Assembly (NCBI GenBank): GCA_947627195.1
Contig: CANQVC010000007.1
Span: 1 to 51,026 of the forward strand
Length of the DNA: 51,026 nt
Origin: an uncultured Bacilli bacterium
GTDB taxonomy: Bacteria; Bacillota_I; Bacilli_A; ML615J-28; CAG-698
Direction: 5' to 3'
Shown here: one piece after another, positions 26,399 to 36,229 of the stretch
How the letters are laid out: each line of letters opens with the position of its first letter
Numbering within the stretch: position 1 is the first letter of the stretch
Translations under genes and position numbers: made by a program
Notes under the pieces: generated by a model
What the model was told of the DNA's origin: nothing
Database searches by the model: none
Seen by the model: the letters and a program-made list of their open reading frames with translations, nothing else

Positions 26399-27675
26399 GG
26401 TTTAATTACCTCTAATCCACCCATATATGGACGTAACACTTCAGGAACATTTATACTTCCATCTTGTTGCAAATGGTTTTCAACAAGAGCAATTAACATT
26501 CTTGGAGGAGCAACTACAGTATTATTTAAAGTATGTGCAAAATAATTTTCTTTTTCACCTTTTATTCTAATACCTAATCTTCTTGCTTGTGCATCTCCTA
26601 AATTAGAACAACTTCCAACTTCAAAATATTTCTTTTGTCTTGGACTCCATGCTTCAACATCAATGCTTTTTACTTTCAAATCAGCAAGATCACCACTACA
26701 ACATTCAAGTGTACGAACAGGGATTTGCATACTTGTAAATAATTCAACAGTATAATGATATAATTTTTCGAACCATTTCATAGAATCTTCTGGTTCACAA
26801 ACGACAATCATTTCTTGTTTTTCAAATTGGTGGATTCTGTAAATTCCTCTTTCTTCAATGCCATGAGCTCCTTTTTCTTTACGAAAACATGGAGAATAAC
26901 TAGTTAATGTATATGGTAAATCTTTTTTGTCTAAAATTGTATCAATAAATTTACCAATCATTGAATGTTCACTTGTTCCAATTAAATATAAATCTTCACC
27001 TTCAATTTTATACATCATTGCATCCATTTCATCAAAACTCATTACACCTGTTACAACATTGCTACGAATCATAAAAGGAGGAATACAATATGTAAATCCT
27101 TTATTTATCATGAAATCTCTAGCATATGTTATTACAGCTGAATGTAGTCTCGCAATATTACCAGTTAAATAATAAAAACCATTACCTGCTACTTTTCTTG
27201 CACTTTCTAAATCAATTCCTTTTAACTTTTCTAAAATATCAACATGATATGGAATTTCATATTCAGGTACTTTAGGCTCTAAAAATTTTTCTATTTCCAC
27301 ATTTTCACTATCATCTTTACCAATTGGGACGGATGGATCAATTATATTAGGAATTACCATCATAATTTTCTTTAATTTTTCGGATAATTCTTCTTCCTCT
27401 TTTTCTAATGTTTCTAATTTTAAATTAATTGCTTGAACTTGTTTTTTCTTTTCATTTGCCTCATCAATTTTCTTTTCACGCATTAATAAACCAATACTAT
27501 TACTAACAGTATTTCTTTCGGCACGTAATTTATCTCCTTCTTGTTTATCTTCACGAATTTTTGCATCTAATTCAATTACTTCATCAACTAAAGGTAATTT
27601 ATGATCCTGAAATTTCTTACGAATATTTTCTTTCACAATTTCAGGATATTTTCTAACAAATTTTATATCTAACAT
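26395..27675 (-). CDS. serS: Seryl-tRNA synthetase
   Basis: A 426-residue class II synthetase that charges tRNA-Ser. The N-terminal ~110 residues form the long antiparallel coiled coil that grips the tRNA-Ser extra arm. The class II motifs are seen in the catalytic part: motif 2 CFRKEKGAHGIEERGIYRIHQ (fragment CFRKEKGAHG, RIHQFEK) and motif 3 near the end. Full length. A T-box leader lies upstream and a small zinc-ribbon gene overlaps its end. Confidence 0.96.
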   Translation of the reverse strand: MLDIKFVRKYPEIVKENIRKKFQDHKLPLVDEVIELDAKIREDKQEGDKLRAERNTVSNSIGLLMREKKIDEANEKKKQVQAINLKLETLEKEEEELSEKLKKIMMVIPNIIDPSVPIGKDDSENVEIEKFLEPKVPEYEIPYHVDILEKLKGIDLESARKVAGNGFYYLTGNIARLHSAVITYARDFMINKGFTYCIPPFMIRSNVVTGVMSFDEMDAMMYKIEGEDLYLIGTSEHSMIGKFIDTILDKKDLPYTLTSYSPCFRKEKGAHGIEERGIYRIHQFEKQEMIVVCEPEDSMKWFEKLYHYTVELFTSMQIPVRTLECCSGDLADLKVKSIDVEAWSPRQKKYFEVGSCSNLGDAQARRLGIRIKGEKENYFAHTLNNTVVAPPRMLIALVENHLQQDGSINVPEVLRPYMGGLEVIKP

Positions 27676-27696
27676 TTTTTCCTCCTTGTATTATAT

Positions 27697-27905
27697 AAAA
27701 AGCCCCTTGCCATAAAATAATATTTCATGTGCAAGGGACGAATTAATCCGCGGTACCACCCTTATTAAAGAAAGATTTTTCTTTCACTCTTTTGATAACG
27801 GTATTCACCGGGAACAATAGTTCCACCTCAAAGATAGATTCAAAAGAATAACATATTGATTTTCACCATCCATCAATTCTCTAAAAAGTTATATCATTTT
27901 ACTAA
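27697..27905 (-). promoter_or_regulatory. T-box riboswitch of serS
   Basis: On the minus strand the conserved T-box element AGGGTGGTACCGCG lies at about 27762-27749. A strong terminator (CCCTTGCACATG with CATGGCAAGGG-like pairing, arms 27737-27727 and 27713-27704, then TTTTT) follows it just before the serS ribosome binding site. The ~150 bases upstream can form stem I. Uncharged tRNA-Ser should stabilise the antiterminator. A UCU triplet in GAATCTATC near 27838 is a candidate specifier; folding is needed to confirm it. Confidence 0.9.
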
Positions 27906-27920
27906 TTCTTATCATAGGTT

Positions 27921-30587
27921 TTATTCATCTTCAGAATTATTTTCATCCATGAATTCATAATCTAAATCTAATTCATATTCATCTTTATAGATTTCATTAT
28001 CATCAAATTCATTTTCTTCTTCATCTTCAGCACGAGGAACGATAGCAATATTAGCAACACTATGTCCTTCATTTAACATTATAACACGAACTCCTTGAGT
28101 ATCACGGCCAATTGTTAATATTTGATCTAAGTGAGTACGAATAATCATACCTTTATCAGTTACAATCATTAAATCTTCGTCACCTCTAACAGTTAATAAA
28201 GAGGCAAGGTTACCATTCTTGGCAGTTAAATTAAGAGCTTTAACTCCTTTACCACCACGAACTTGAACTCTAAATGCATCAACATTCGTTCTCTTTCCAT
28301 ACCCTTTATCAGTTACAATGACAATTTCATCACCATCAGTATTAATAATAGCCATACCAACAACTTTATCTTGTCCACTAACTTTTATACCACGAACACC
28401 TGCAGAGATACGACCCATTGGACGAATATCACTTTCACTAAAACGAATTGCTTTACCATTAGATGCTCCTAAAATAATATCTTTTTCTCCATCAGTAATG
28501 GCAACTTGGAATAATTCGTCACCTTCATTTAGTAATATTGCTTTAATACCATTAGTACGAATGTTTTTGAATGCGGAAATTTCTGTCTTCTTTACAATTC
28601 CTTGACGAGTAGCAAATATAAAGAAACCTTCTTTATCTGATTTTTCATCAATATTTAAAACCGCAGCTAATTTTTCTCCTTCTTCAAAATTCAAAAGATT
28701 AACAATTGGTAATCCTTTAGTCATTCTAGAAGCATATGGAATTTGGAACGCTCTTAAGCGATATACTTTACCAAAATTACTAAAGAATAACAAAGTATCA
28801 TGGCTTGATGTGAAAATAACTCTTTCAATAAAGTCATCATCAACGATTTTAGCTCCCGTTATTCCCTTTCCACCTCTATTTTGGGCACGATATGTATCAA
28901 CAGTCATACGTTTAACATATCCTTTTGAGGTAACAGTAATAATTACATCTTCAACAGGAATTAAATCTTCATCTTCAATATCTAATTCATCACTTAAGCT
29001 TATTTCACTGCGACGTTCATCGCCATATTTCTCTTTCATTTCTGTTAATTCAGAAATGATTATTTCTAATTTTCTTTCATGACTTTTTAATATTTCTTTA
29101 TATTCTTGAATTGCTTTCTTAAGTTCAGCATATTCTTCTCTAACTTTATCAATTTCTAATCCTGTTAATCGTTGTAAACGCATATCTAGAATAGCTTTAG
29201 CTTGTGCTTCAGAAAGTTTAAATGTAACCATTAAACCTTCTTGAGCATCTTCTGGTGTTTTAGATTTCTTAATCAATTCGATTACTTCATCAATAGCCCC
29301 TAAAGCAATTAATAGTCCTTCTAATATGTGTGCTCTCATTTCAGCACGATCAAGATCAAATTGAACACGTCTTGTTAGAACTTCTAATTGATGTTCTAAA
29401 TAGCATTCAAGTACTTCTTTAATATTTAATACTTTTGGTTGTCCTTTAACAAGAGCAAGCATATTAATACCAAAGGTAGATTGTAATTGTGTATGTTTGT
29501 ATAAATTATTTAAAATAACATTTGCATTAGTATCACGACGCAAACCAATAACAATTTTAATACCTTTCATTGTTGAATGGTCTTCCATAGATGTGATACC
29601 ATCGATTAATTTATCTCTAACAGTTTCTGCAATTCTTTCTAGTAATCTTGTTTTATTTATTTGATATGGAATTTCAGTAACAATGATAGAACTTCTTCCT
29701 TTTTCTAATTCTTTTATTTCACATTTTGCTCTTACTGTTATGGCACCATTACCTGTCATATATGCTTTACGAACCTGACTTAATCCCATAATACATCCAC
29801 CAGTTGGGAAATCTGGTCCTTTAATGTAAGTCATTAGTCCTTCAATTGATATATCAGGATTTTTTATTAAAGCTAAAATACCATCAATTACTTCAACAAG
29901 ATTATGAGGAGGAATGTTTGTTGCCATACCTACGGCAATACCCATAGCTCCATTTACTAAAATATTGGGGAATTTACAAGGTAAAACTTCTGGTTCACGT
30001 TCTGTACCATCATAGTTATCAACAAAATTAACAGTATTTTTGTTTAGATCTCGCAAAAGTTCCATAGAGATTTTACTCATTCTAGCTTCAGTATAACGCA
30101 TAGCAGCCGCGCCATCACCATCAATTGAGCCAAAATTACCATGTCCATCAACTAATGGATAACGATAACTAAAATCTTGAGCCATACGAACCATTGAGTC
30201 ATAAATTGCACTATCACCATGAGGGTGATATTTACCCATAACTTCACCGACAATACGAGCACTTTTCTTGTATGCACGATCTGAGTATACTCCTAATTCA
30301 TTCATTCCAAATAAAATTCGACGGTGAACTGGTTTCATTCCATCTCTAACATCAGGTAGAGCACGTGAAACAATAACACTCATGGCATAACTTAAGAAAG
30401 AAGTTCGCATTTCTTTGGCAAGATCAACTTCTTTAACCCCACCAAAATGGTGTCCTGACCCATCATCATTCGAAGGCGGAGTTACTTCATCATCATTTTC
30501 TTCTGACAAATCTTCATTTTCTTCATCAAGTTCTTCTTCATCACTTAATGAATCAAATGAATTATTTTTTTCATCATCATTTAACAT
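27921..30587 (-). CDS. gyrA: DNA gyrase subunit A
   Basis: An 888-residue subunit that cuts and rejoins DNA. The catalytic Tyr is in [12 protein letters not shown]. The quinolone region reads [10 protein letters not shown], with the sensitive-type Ser. The C-terminal beta-pinwheel has the GyrA box as QNRGGKG and a second-blade VRGGKGV. Odd: about 45 extra N-terminal residues, almost all acidic ([19 protein letters not shown]), precede the normal start of the fold, and the C-terminus also ends in a long acidic tail. gyrB has a similar acidic head. It starts 11 bases after gyrB. Confidence 0.96.
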   Translation of the reverse strand: MLNDDEKNNSFDSLSDEEELDEENEDLSEENDDEVTPPSNDDGSGHHFGGVKEVDLAKEMRTSFLSYAMSVIVSRALPDVRDGMKPVHRRILFGMNELGVYSDRAYKKSARIVGEVMGKYHPHGDSAIYDSMVRMAQDFSYRYPLVDGHGNFGSIDGDGAAAMRYTEARMSKISMELLRDLNKNTVNFVDNYDGTEREPEVLPCKFPNILVNGAMGIAVGMATNIPPHNLVEVIDGILALIKNPDISIEGLMTYIKGPDFPTGGCIMGLSQVRKAYMTGNGAITVRAKCEIKELEKGRSSIIVTEIPYQINKTRLLERIAETVRDKLIDGITSMEDHSTMKGIKIVIGLRRDTNANVILNNLYKHTQLQSTFGINMLALVKGQPKVLNIKEVLECYLEHQLEVLTRRVQFDLDRAEMRAHILEGLLIALGAIDEVIELIKKSKTPEDAQEGLMVTFKLSEAQAKAILDMRLQRLTGLEIDKVREEYAELKKAIQEYKEILKSHERKLEIIISELTEMKEKYGDERRSEISLSDELDIEDEDLIPVEDVIITVTSKGYVKRMTVDTYRAQNRGGKGITGAKIVDDDFIERVIFTSSHDTLLFFSNFGKVYRLRAFQIPYASRMTKGLPIVNLLNFEEGEKLAAVLNIDEKSDKEGFFIFATRQGIVKKTEISAFKNIRTNGIKAILLNEGDELFQVAITDGEKDIILGASNGKAIRFSESDIRPMGRISAGVRGIKVSGQDKVVGMAIINTDGDEIVIVTDKGYGKRTNVDAFRVQVRGGKGVKALNLTAKNGNLASLLTVRGDEDLMIVTDKGMIIRTHLDQILTIGRDTQGVRVIMLNEGHSVANIAIVPRAEDEEENEFDDNEIYKDEYELDLDYEFMDENNSEDE

Positions 30588-30598
30588 GCTCCACCTCC

Positions 30599-32668
30599 TT
30601 AAATATCAAGATTTTCAACATAAACAGCATTTTCTTCAATAAATTCACGTCTTGGATCAACATCATCACCCATTAACATACTAAAGATTGTATCAGCCTC
30701 AATAGCATCTTGTAATGTTACCTGTAATAATGTTCTAGCTTTAGGATCCATTGTTGTTTCCCATAGTTGTTCTGGATTCATTTCTCCTAGTCCTTTATAA
30801 CGTTGTAAAGTAGGTTTAGAAGATTTAGTAAATGTTTCTAATATCTTTTGCAATTCTTCATCAGTATATGCATATTCAACTCTCTTATTTTGAGTAATTT
30901 TGTATAGAGGTGGTTGAGCAATATAAATATATCCATGTTCGATTAATGGTCTCATAAAGCGATAAAAGAAAGTTAATAATAAAGTGCGAATATGAGCCCC
31001 ATCGACATCAGCATCTGTCATAATAACAACTTTATGATATCGCGCTGCCTCTATATTGAATTCATCTCCAATTCCAGTTCCAAATGCTTGAATCATGGAA
31101 ATGATTTCTTTATTACCTAAAGCTTTATCTAATCGAGCTTTTTCAACATTTAATACTTTTCCACGTAATGGTAGAATTGCTTGATATTCACTATCTCTTC
31201 CTTGTTTAGCACTTCCACCAGCTGAATCACCTTCGACGATATATATTTCACTAACAGAAGGGTCTTTACAACGACAATCTGCTAATTTAGAAGCAAATCC
31301 TAATGATTCAAGAGGACTTTTACGTCTTGTTGCTTCTCTTGCTTTTCTCGCAGCAATTCTAGCACGGCTTGCTAATACAGCTTTTTCAATAATGCTTTTT
31401 CCTGCAGCAGGATTTTCTTTTAAAAATGTATCCAACCCATCCGCAAATATTTGTGATGTTATTCTTCTAACTTCAGTATTACCTAATTTAGCTTTTGTTT
31501 GCCCTTCAAATTGAGGATCAGGATGACGACAACTAATAATAGCAGTCAAACCTTCACGAACATCATCGCCACTAAAACTATCATCTTTTCTAAATAAGTT
31601 ATTATTTTTTCCATAATTATTTAATACTCTCGTTAATGAATTACGGAAACCTTCTTCATGTGTTCCTCCTTCAGGAGTATAAATATTATTAATAAATGAA
31701 TAAATATTACTAGTATAATCTTCAGTATATTGTAAAGCAACTTCAACTTCAATATTTTCTTCTTTACCAGATACATAAACAATTTGAGGATGAATTGGTG
31801 TTTTAGATTTATTTAAATATTCAACATATTCTTTAATTCCTCCATCATAATGATAAATAACATGTTTAATATCATCTGGATTTCTATTATCAGTTAATGA
31901 AATACGTAATCCTTTATTTAAAAAAGCACATTGTTGCAAACGAACACGTAATGTTTCATAATCATATGTTGTTGTTTCTTTAAATATTTCACTATCTGCT
32001 TTAAAAGTTATACGAGTTCCATGATTTTGGGTTAAACCAATCTCACGAAGTGGATATAACCTTTTACCTCTTTGGTATTCTTGTTCATATTTTTTACCAT
32101 CCTTGTGTATTTCAACGTGTAAATATGTACTTAAAGCATTAACAACAGATGCACCAACACCATGTAGACCACCTGATACCTTATATGATGATCCATCAAA
32201 CTTACCACCAGCATGTAAAATTGTAAATACCGCTTCCGCAGCAGATTCACCAGTCTTTTTATGAATGCCTACAGGAATACCACGTCCATTATCGGTAACG
32301 CGAATAATGTTATCAGGTAATATCTCTACTTCAATGTGTGTACAAAAGCCTGCAAGAGCTTCGTCAATAGCATTGTCAACAATTTCCCAAACTAAATGAT
32401 GCAATCCACGTGGTCCAGTTGAACCAATATACATACCAGGACGTTTTCTAACAGCCTCTAACCCCTCTAACAATTGAATATTATCTGCACCATATGCTTC
32501 AGAAGAGCTTCCAGCATTCTTTTTGGCATCTTCTTCTGTTTCGAAATTGCTATCAAATGTATCTTCATCATTTTCTTTTAAAGATTGTTCTTGTTCATCA
32601 GTCTCATTTTCATTTGTTTGCTTTTCTTCAACAGTTTCTTCTGATTTGTTTTCATCTAATTCGCTCAT
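30599..32668 (-). CDS. gyrB: DNA gyrase subunit B
   Basis: A 689-residue ATPase subunit. GHKL motifs: [22 protein letters not shown] and [20 protein letters not shown] motifs: [15 protein letters not shown] and [13 protein letters not shown]. The usual N-terminal arm starts near [19 protein letters not shown] at residue ~62, so the first ~55 residues are an acidic, Glu/Asn-rich extension not present in Bacillus GyrB. The start codon is well supported by a ribosome binding site (ggaagg) and an ATGA overlap with recF. Classic recF-gyrB-gyrA order. Confidence 0.97.
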   Translation of the reverse strand: MSELDENKSEETVEEKQTNENETDEQEQSLKENDEDTFDSNFETEEDAKKNAGSSSEAYGADNIQLLEGLEAVRKRPGMYIGSTGPRGLHHLVWEIVDNAIDEALAGFCTHIEVEILPDNIIRVTDNGRGIPVGIHKKTGESAAEAVFTILHAGGKFDGSSYKVSGGLHGVGASVVNALSTYLHVEIHKDGKKYEQEYQRGKRLYPLREIGLTQNHGTRITFKADSEIFKETTTYDYETLRVRLQQCAFLNKGLRISLTDNRNPDDIKHVIYHYDGGIKEYVEYLNKSKTPIHPQIVYVSGKEENIEVEVALQYTEDYTSNIYSFINNIYTPEGGTHEEGFRNSLTRVLNNYGKNNNLFRKDDSFSGDDVREGLTAIISCRHPDPQFEGQTKAKLGNTEVRRITSQIFADGLDTFLKENPAAGKSIIEKAVLASRARIAARKAREATRRKSPLESLGFASKLADCRCKDPSVSEIYIVEGDSAGGSAKQGRDSEYQAILPLRGKVLNVEKARLDKALGNKEIISMIQAFGTGIGDEFNIEAARYHKVVIMTDADVDGAHIRTLLLTFFYRFMRPLIEHGYIYIAQPPLYKITQNKRVEYAYTDEELQKILETFTKSSKPTLQRYKGLGEMNPEQLWETTMDPKARTLLQVTLQDAIEADTIFSMLMGDDVDPRREFIEENAVYVENLDI

Positions 32669-33747
32669 TGTTGTCCTTCCTTTCCCAATTTAATGATTTT
32701 ACTTTCTCCCACTACCTCTAAAGGTATTGAATTTAAATCTGTTGTGGTAATAAAAACTTGATTACCTAAGTTTATCATTTGCAATAATGCTTTTTGCCTA
32801 TCAATATCTAATTCACTAAAAACATCATCTAATATAATTAATATTTTATTATCATTTTCTTTAATAAATTCTGTTAATCCTAACTTAATAGCTAAAATAG
32901 CAGTCTTAATTTGCCCTTGTGACCCATAAATTGCAGCATCTTGTCGATTGATCAATATTTCAATATCATCTCTATGTGGTCCAACAGTAGTAGTTTGCAT
33001 AAATAAATCATGTTTTTCTCTAGCATTAATGTTTTTTTCTAAATTCACGACTTCAGTATTAGGTTTATATTTCATTTCAACAATTTCTTGCCCTAAAGAA
33101 ATCTTCAATGAATTATTTTTTACATAAGGATTTAATTTGTTTATAAGTTCTTCTCTTGCTTTTATAATTATTTTTGCTCTTTCAACTAAAGATGTGTTTA
33201 AAATAGTTAATAAATCCTTATTATAATTTTCCAAAGTCGAATTTTTCAGAAATTCATTTCTTTGTTTTAGAATTTTTTTATATTCAATAAGATTTTTTAG
33301 ATATTTAGAATCTAATTGACTAATATTTGCGTCTAAAAACTTTCTTCTTTCAATTGGCCCACCTTTTATAAACGATAAATCATCAGGAGAAAATATGATG
33401 GATTTAAAATATCCAACATATTCACTTAAGTTTTTATATATATTTTGGTTTTTTTGGATTTTTTTGCACTTTTTATCATAACCAATGATTACATTATCAT
33501 TGGCTTTTTTTATTTCATCAACAAATTCCCCTTTAATATTATAAAATTCAGCATTAGTTTTTATGATATCAATGTCTTTAGCCTCACGAAATGATTTTCC
33601 AAAGCATAAAAAATAAATAGCTTCAACTAAACTAGTTTTGCCAATAGCATTTTCACCAATAATTATGTTCTTGGTAGGAGAAAATTCTTGTTCTATTTGT
33701 GTATAACAACGAAAATTTGTTAGTTTTAGTTTTTTTAAATAAAACAT
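32665..33747 (-). CDS. recF: Recombination mediator RecF
   Basis: A 360-residue SMC-like ATPase that helps RecOR load RecA at gaps. Walker A is [22 protein letters not shown] (core GENAIGKTS). [17 protein letters not shown] is the ABC signature region, and [13 protein letters not shown] is Walker B. Full length. Overlaps gyrB by four bases and starts 2 bases after the S4 gene stop. Normal gene order. Confidence 0.96.
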   Translation of the reverse strand: MFYLKKLKLTNFRCYTQIEQEFSPTKNIIIGENAIGKTSLVEAIYFLCFGKSFREAKDIDIIKTNAEFYNIKGEFVDEIKKANDNVIIGYDKKCKKIQKNQNIYKNLSEYVGYFKSIIFSPDDLSFIKGGPIERRKFLDANISQLDSKYLKNLIEYKKILKQRNEFLKNSTLENYNKDLLTILNTSLVERAKIIIKAREELINKLNPYVKNNSLKISLGQEIVEMKYKPNTEVVNLEKNINAREKHDLFMQTTTVGPHRDDIEILINRQDAAIYGSQGQIKTAILAIKLGLTEFIKENDNKILIILDDVFSELDIDRQKALLQMINLGNQVFITTTDLNSIPLEVVGESKIIKLGKEGQQ

Positions 33748-33748
33748 A

Positions 33749-33958
33749 TTAATCCTCTATCTTATATGTTATATCTAGAACTTTAATTTCATCGTTAGGA
33801 TATAATTTTCTTCCTCTACGGTTCTCTTTTTCTTGATTTACAAGAACATCAAATTGATTTAAAAATATTTTAGCTAATGCACCATTATCAATTAGCCCCA
33901 CATATTTCAAAAATTTGCCTAAAGTTATATATTCTGTTTTTATTTTAACTTTCTTCAT
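33749..33958 (-). CDS. yaaA: S4-domain RNA-binding protein YaaA
   Basis: A 69-residue protein made of one S4-like RNA-binding fold (EYITLGKFLKYVGLIDNGALAK ... VNQEKENRRGRKLYPNDEI; fragments LGKFLKY and NRRGRKLYPND). This is the small gene found between dnaN and recF in most Firmicutes. Here it is cut off from dnaN by 3.1 kb holding the repeat array and the ParA operon. Confidence 0.88.
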   Translation of the reverse strand: MKKVKIKTEYITLGKFLKYVGLIDNGALAKIFLNQFDVLVNQEKENRRGRKLYPNDEIKVLDITYKIED

Positions 33959-34114
33959 AATCTTTCTTTTCCTTATTATATATATTGTATCACATAATTG
34001 CTTTTTTTTCTAGTTATTTTTGAAAAATTTTCATAACAATTTTCATAATTTTATAACATTTGTGTTTAAATATAAATAAAACAAAGTTTATATGGTTATA
34101 CATCTATATTTATT

Positions 34115-35472
34115 TATGTATTTAAGTATTTAAATTTATGAATAAATACATAAATACATAGTTACACAATTACATATTTTGGGTATTTATTGATAAAATT
34201 TTAAAAATATTATACATAAATATGTATTTATGTAATAATTAAAGTTTTAAAAAGGGAATATTACTGAGATAAACATCATATTTTATTGGTAAATAGTATT
34301 TATTTATGTATTTATGTATTAATTGGATCAATATTTTCTGATAAAATTTATAAAATCTATACATATTTATGTATTTACATATAAATAATTGTCTAATATT
34401 ATGCAAATGAATGAATTAGGGGCATAAAATACCTAATGTTTTATAAAGTAATTAATTAAAAAAGAGACTTAATATACATATTTATGTGTTTACATACATA
34501 TTTTAAGATAAATTTTAATAGAAATATTAGTTTATATATACATATTTATGTATTTATGTATTAAAAATTGGGTTTAATCATGACAAATTCAGTTAAACTT
34601 TTCAAAAATAGCCTGTAACATTGATTAAGTGAAGTATAATTTGCAATAATATTATACATATTTGTGTATTTATGTATCATTTTTATCATAATTTAATCTT
34701 TTTTACCACCACATTTTTAAAAAATCAATACAATTTAAAAGAAAATTATACATATTTACATATTTATGTATAAATTATAAAATATAATTGCCATTTTAAA
34801 ACTAATTTTATTAAAAAAATATATAAATTTGTAGTATTATTCGTACATATTTACATATTTATGTAAATAAATAGATGTATAATATACTTTTTTTGAGATT
34901 TTTAACACAATTTTTATACATATTTATGTATTTATGTATAAAAATATAAACTATTTTTGAAAATATCACAAAAATTATATAATTTTTTTGATTCAATTAT
35001 ACATATTTATGTATTTATGTATGAATTATATTTATTTTTGTAAATATTTATGTATATATGTATGAATAATTTATTTATAATTGCAAAGATTTTTTTCTTA
35101 TTATATATATAGCATTATTTTCATATAATTTATCACGTTATTTTCTTTCTTTAAATAAATAAGATCATTTAATAGCGCATTTTAATCGTAAAAAATATAT
35201 AAAATTAAAATATTTATATACATATATATGTAAATACATATTTATGTATGTATGATATTATGTATTTATGTAAATAAGTATTGATTTTTTTTATCTTTTA
35301 GTATATAATTAACATAGATAAAACAAGATTCAATCAACAAAACCAAACATAACAAAAATTTTATATGTGAAATTTATCCGAATTTATACATATTTATGTA
35401 TAAATGTATATATGTAAATGCGGTTATATGTAAAACCATAAATAAATATATATGTTTTTACATAAATATGTA
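34115..35472. repeat. Octad array, putative centromere
   Basis: The hexamer TATGTA or its complement TACATA recurs in clusters of three or four, stepping exactly 8 bp (two A/T between copies). Cluster starts by eye: 34115, 34147, 34213, 34297, 34360, 34475, 34539, 34655, 34749, 34844, 34917, 35000, 35041, 35219, 35259, 35387 and 35459. The commonest cluster is TACATA, TT, TATGTA, TT, TATGTA (34539, 34917, 35000 identical). About 45 exact hexamers in total. Some neighbours share one register (34115 to 34176; 35219 to 35272). Clusters are 50-170 bp apart. Short phased sites in both orientations are how ribbon-helix-helix partition proteins bind centromeres, and such a gene follows. Confidence 0.85.
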
Positions 35473-35545
35473 CGAAATTATTAAAAATTAAAATTATTTT
35501 AGTTAATTTAACCTTTAAAAACGTCATTTTTTGCTATTTTTTGAC

Positions 35546-35579
35546 CCTCAAAAAACATCGGCTGTGTTGATTTTTGAGG
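35546..35579. repeat. Inverted repeat in non-coding region
   Basis: CCTCAAAAA (35546-35554) and TTTTTGAGG (35571-35579) can pair over a 16-base loop containing catcggctgtgttg. Flanking GACC (35543-35546) and GGTC (35584-35587) extend the symmetry. Local GC is higher than the surroundings. It may be a hairpin, a protein site or part of an unannotated RNA. Confidence 0.5.
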
Positions 35580-35795
35580 TGGGGGTCGATTAATTTTTAG
35601 TGAAATAAGCAAAAAACGATTTAAACGCAAATTTTGGGCAGAATTTTTGAAATTAACTTTTCGTTTAAAATGATATTTGCAAAATTAATTAGGGTTTTAG
35701 CAATTTTAGTGTTTAAAACAATGTTGTTTGATAGTTTTAAAAATGCTTAATTTTATGGTTTTTTAGTGTTTGAATGCTTATAATCGTTAAAAAAG

Positions 35796-35881
35796 TATGT
35801 ATATACATAAAAGAATAAATACATCTATATGTATATAAATATATCTTTAAATATGTTTTTATGTATATACATAAATATGTA
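35796..35881. promoter_or_regulatory. Operator octads at parA operon promoter
   Basis: The same hexamers appear at 35796, 35804, 35828, 35860, 35868 and 35876, with near matches at 35820, 35836 and 35852, all on one 8-bp register across 86 bp. The best -10 (TATAAT, 35880-35885) overlaps the last octad, and the -35 position (about 35857-35862) overlaps another. Binding here should block RNA polymerase, which predicts autorepression by the RHH protein. Confidence 0.75.
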
Positions 35882-35911
35882 TAATAATTGTGAAGTAAGG
35901 AGGATAGAGAG

Positions 35912-36229
35912 ATGGCGGATTTGTCACAATTAAAAAAGAGGGTAAGTCCTTTGGGTACAATTGAAGATAGTAAAGAAAATGTTAAGCCTGTTCAACAAGT
36001 TGTTCAACAACCAATACAACAACCTGTTCAACAAACAGTACAACAAGTTCAGTCTACAGTTGTGAAAGAAGTTAAACCAAAAGACGATGCTAATCGTGAA
36101 AAGTACACTGCAACAATGGAAAAAACATTGAGAAGACGTGTTAAAATTGCTTCAGCTCAAACTGGTGTACAATTTTCAGCGTTTATTGAACAAGCTTGTT
36201 TAGAAAAATTGGAAAGAGAGGGATTATAA
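35912..36229 (+). CDS. RHH DNA-binding partition adaptor (ParG/omega-like)
   Basis: 105 residues, with AAGGAGG eight bases before ATG. Residues 1-15 (MADLSQLKKRVSPLG) form a short basic head. Residues 27-48 are a Gln/Val/Pro-rich linker (QQVVQQPIQQPVQQ). Residues 63-102 read as ribbon-helix-helix: strand KYTATMEKTLRRRVKIAS, then helices SAQTGVQFSAFIEQAC and LEKLER. This matches the plan of plasmid ParG or omega proteins: flexible N-terminus that contacts and stimulates the ParA ATPase, C-terminal RHH dimer on centromere repeats. Its stop overlaps the ParA start (TAATG). Expected to bind the octads upstream and repress its own promoter. Specific binding is inference from context. Confidence 0.8.
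   Translation: MADLSQLKKRVSPLGTIEDSKENVKPVQQVVQQPIQQPVQQTVQQVQSTVVKEVKPKDDANREKYTATMEKTLRRRVKIASAQTGVQFSAFIEQACLEKLEREGL

Larger units (their letters stand above)
33959..35911. other. 1.95-kb gene-free, repeat-bearing region near oriC
   Basis: No credible coding frame in either strand. Composition is extremely AT-rich. 34115-35472 carries the octad array and 35796-35881 a second block at the promoter of the downstream operon (both annotated separately). 35521-35790 has no octads, is relatively richer in G and C, and includes a 9-bp hairpin at 35546-35579. 33959-34110 shows nothing beyond low-complexity AT. Every other gap in the window is under 450 bases, so this stretch is kept for a reason. 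Confidence 0.85.

Noticed and set aside
33959-35911. CRISPR array
   Set aside because: Repeats are phased 6-mers without 25-40 bp units or uniform spacers, and no cas genes are present.
33959-35911. A second replication origin or plasmid iteron origin
   Set aside because: I saw no DnaA boxes and no Rep gene; the nearby boxes are at 38.2 and 39.7 kb.
36196-36228. Upstream TTG start for parA
   Set aside because: The 11 extra residues lie in the RHH gene; ATG 36229 with TAATG overlap places Walker A at the usual distance from the N-terminus.
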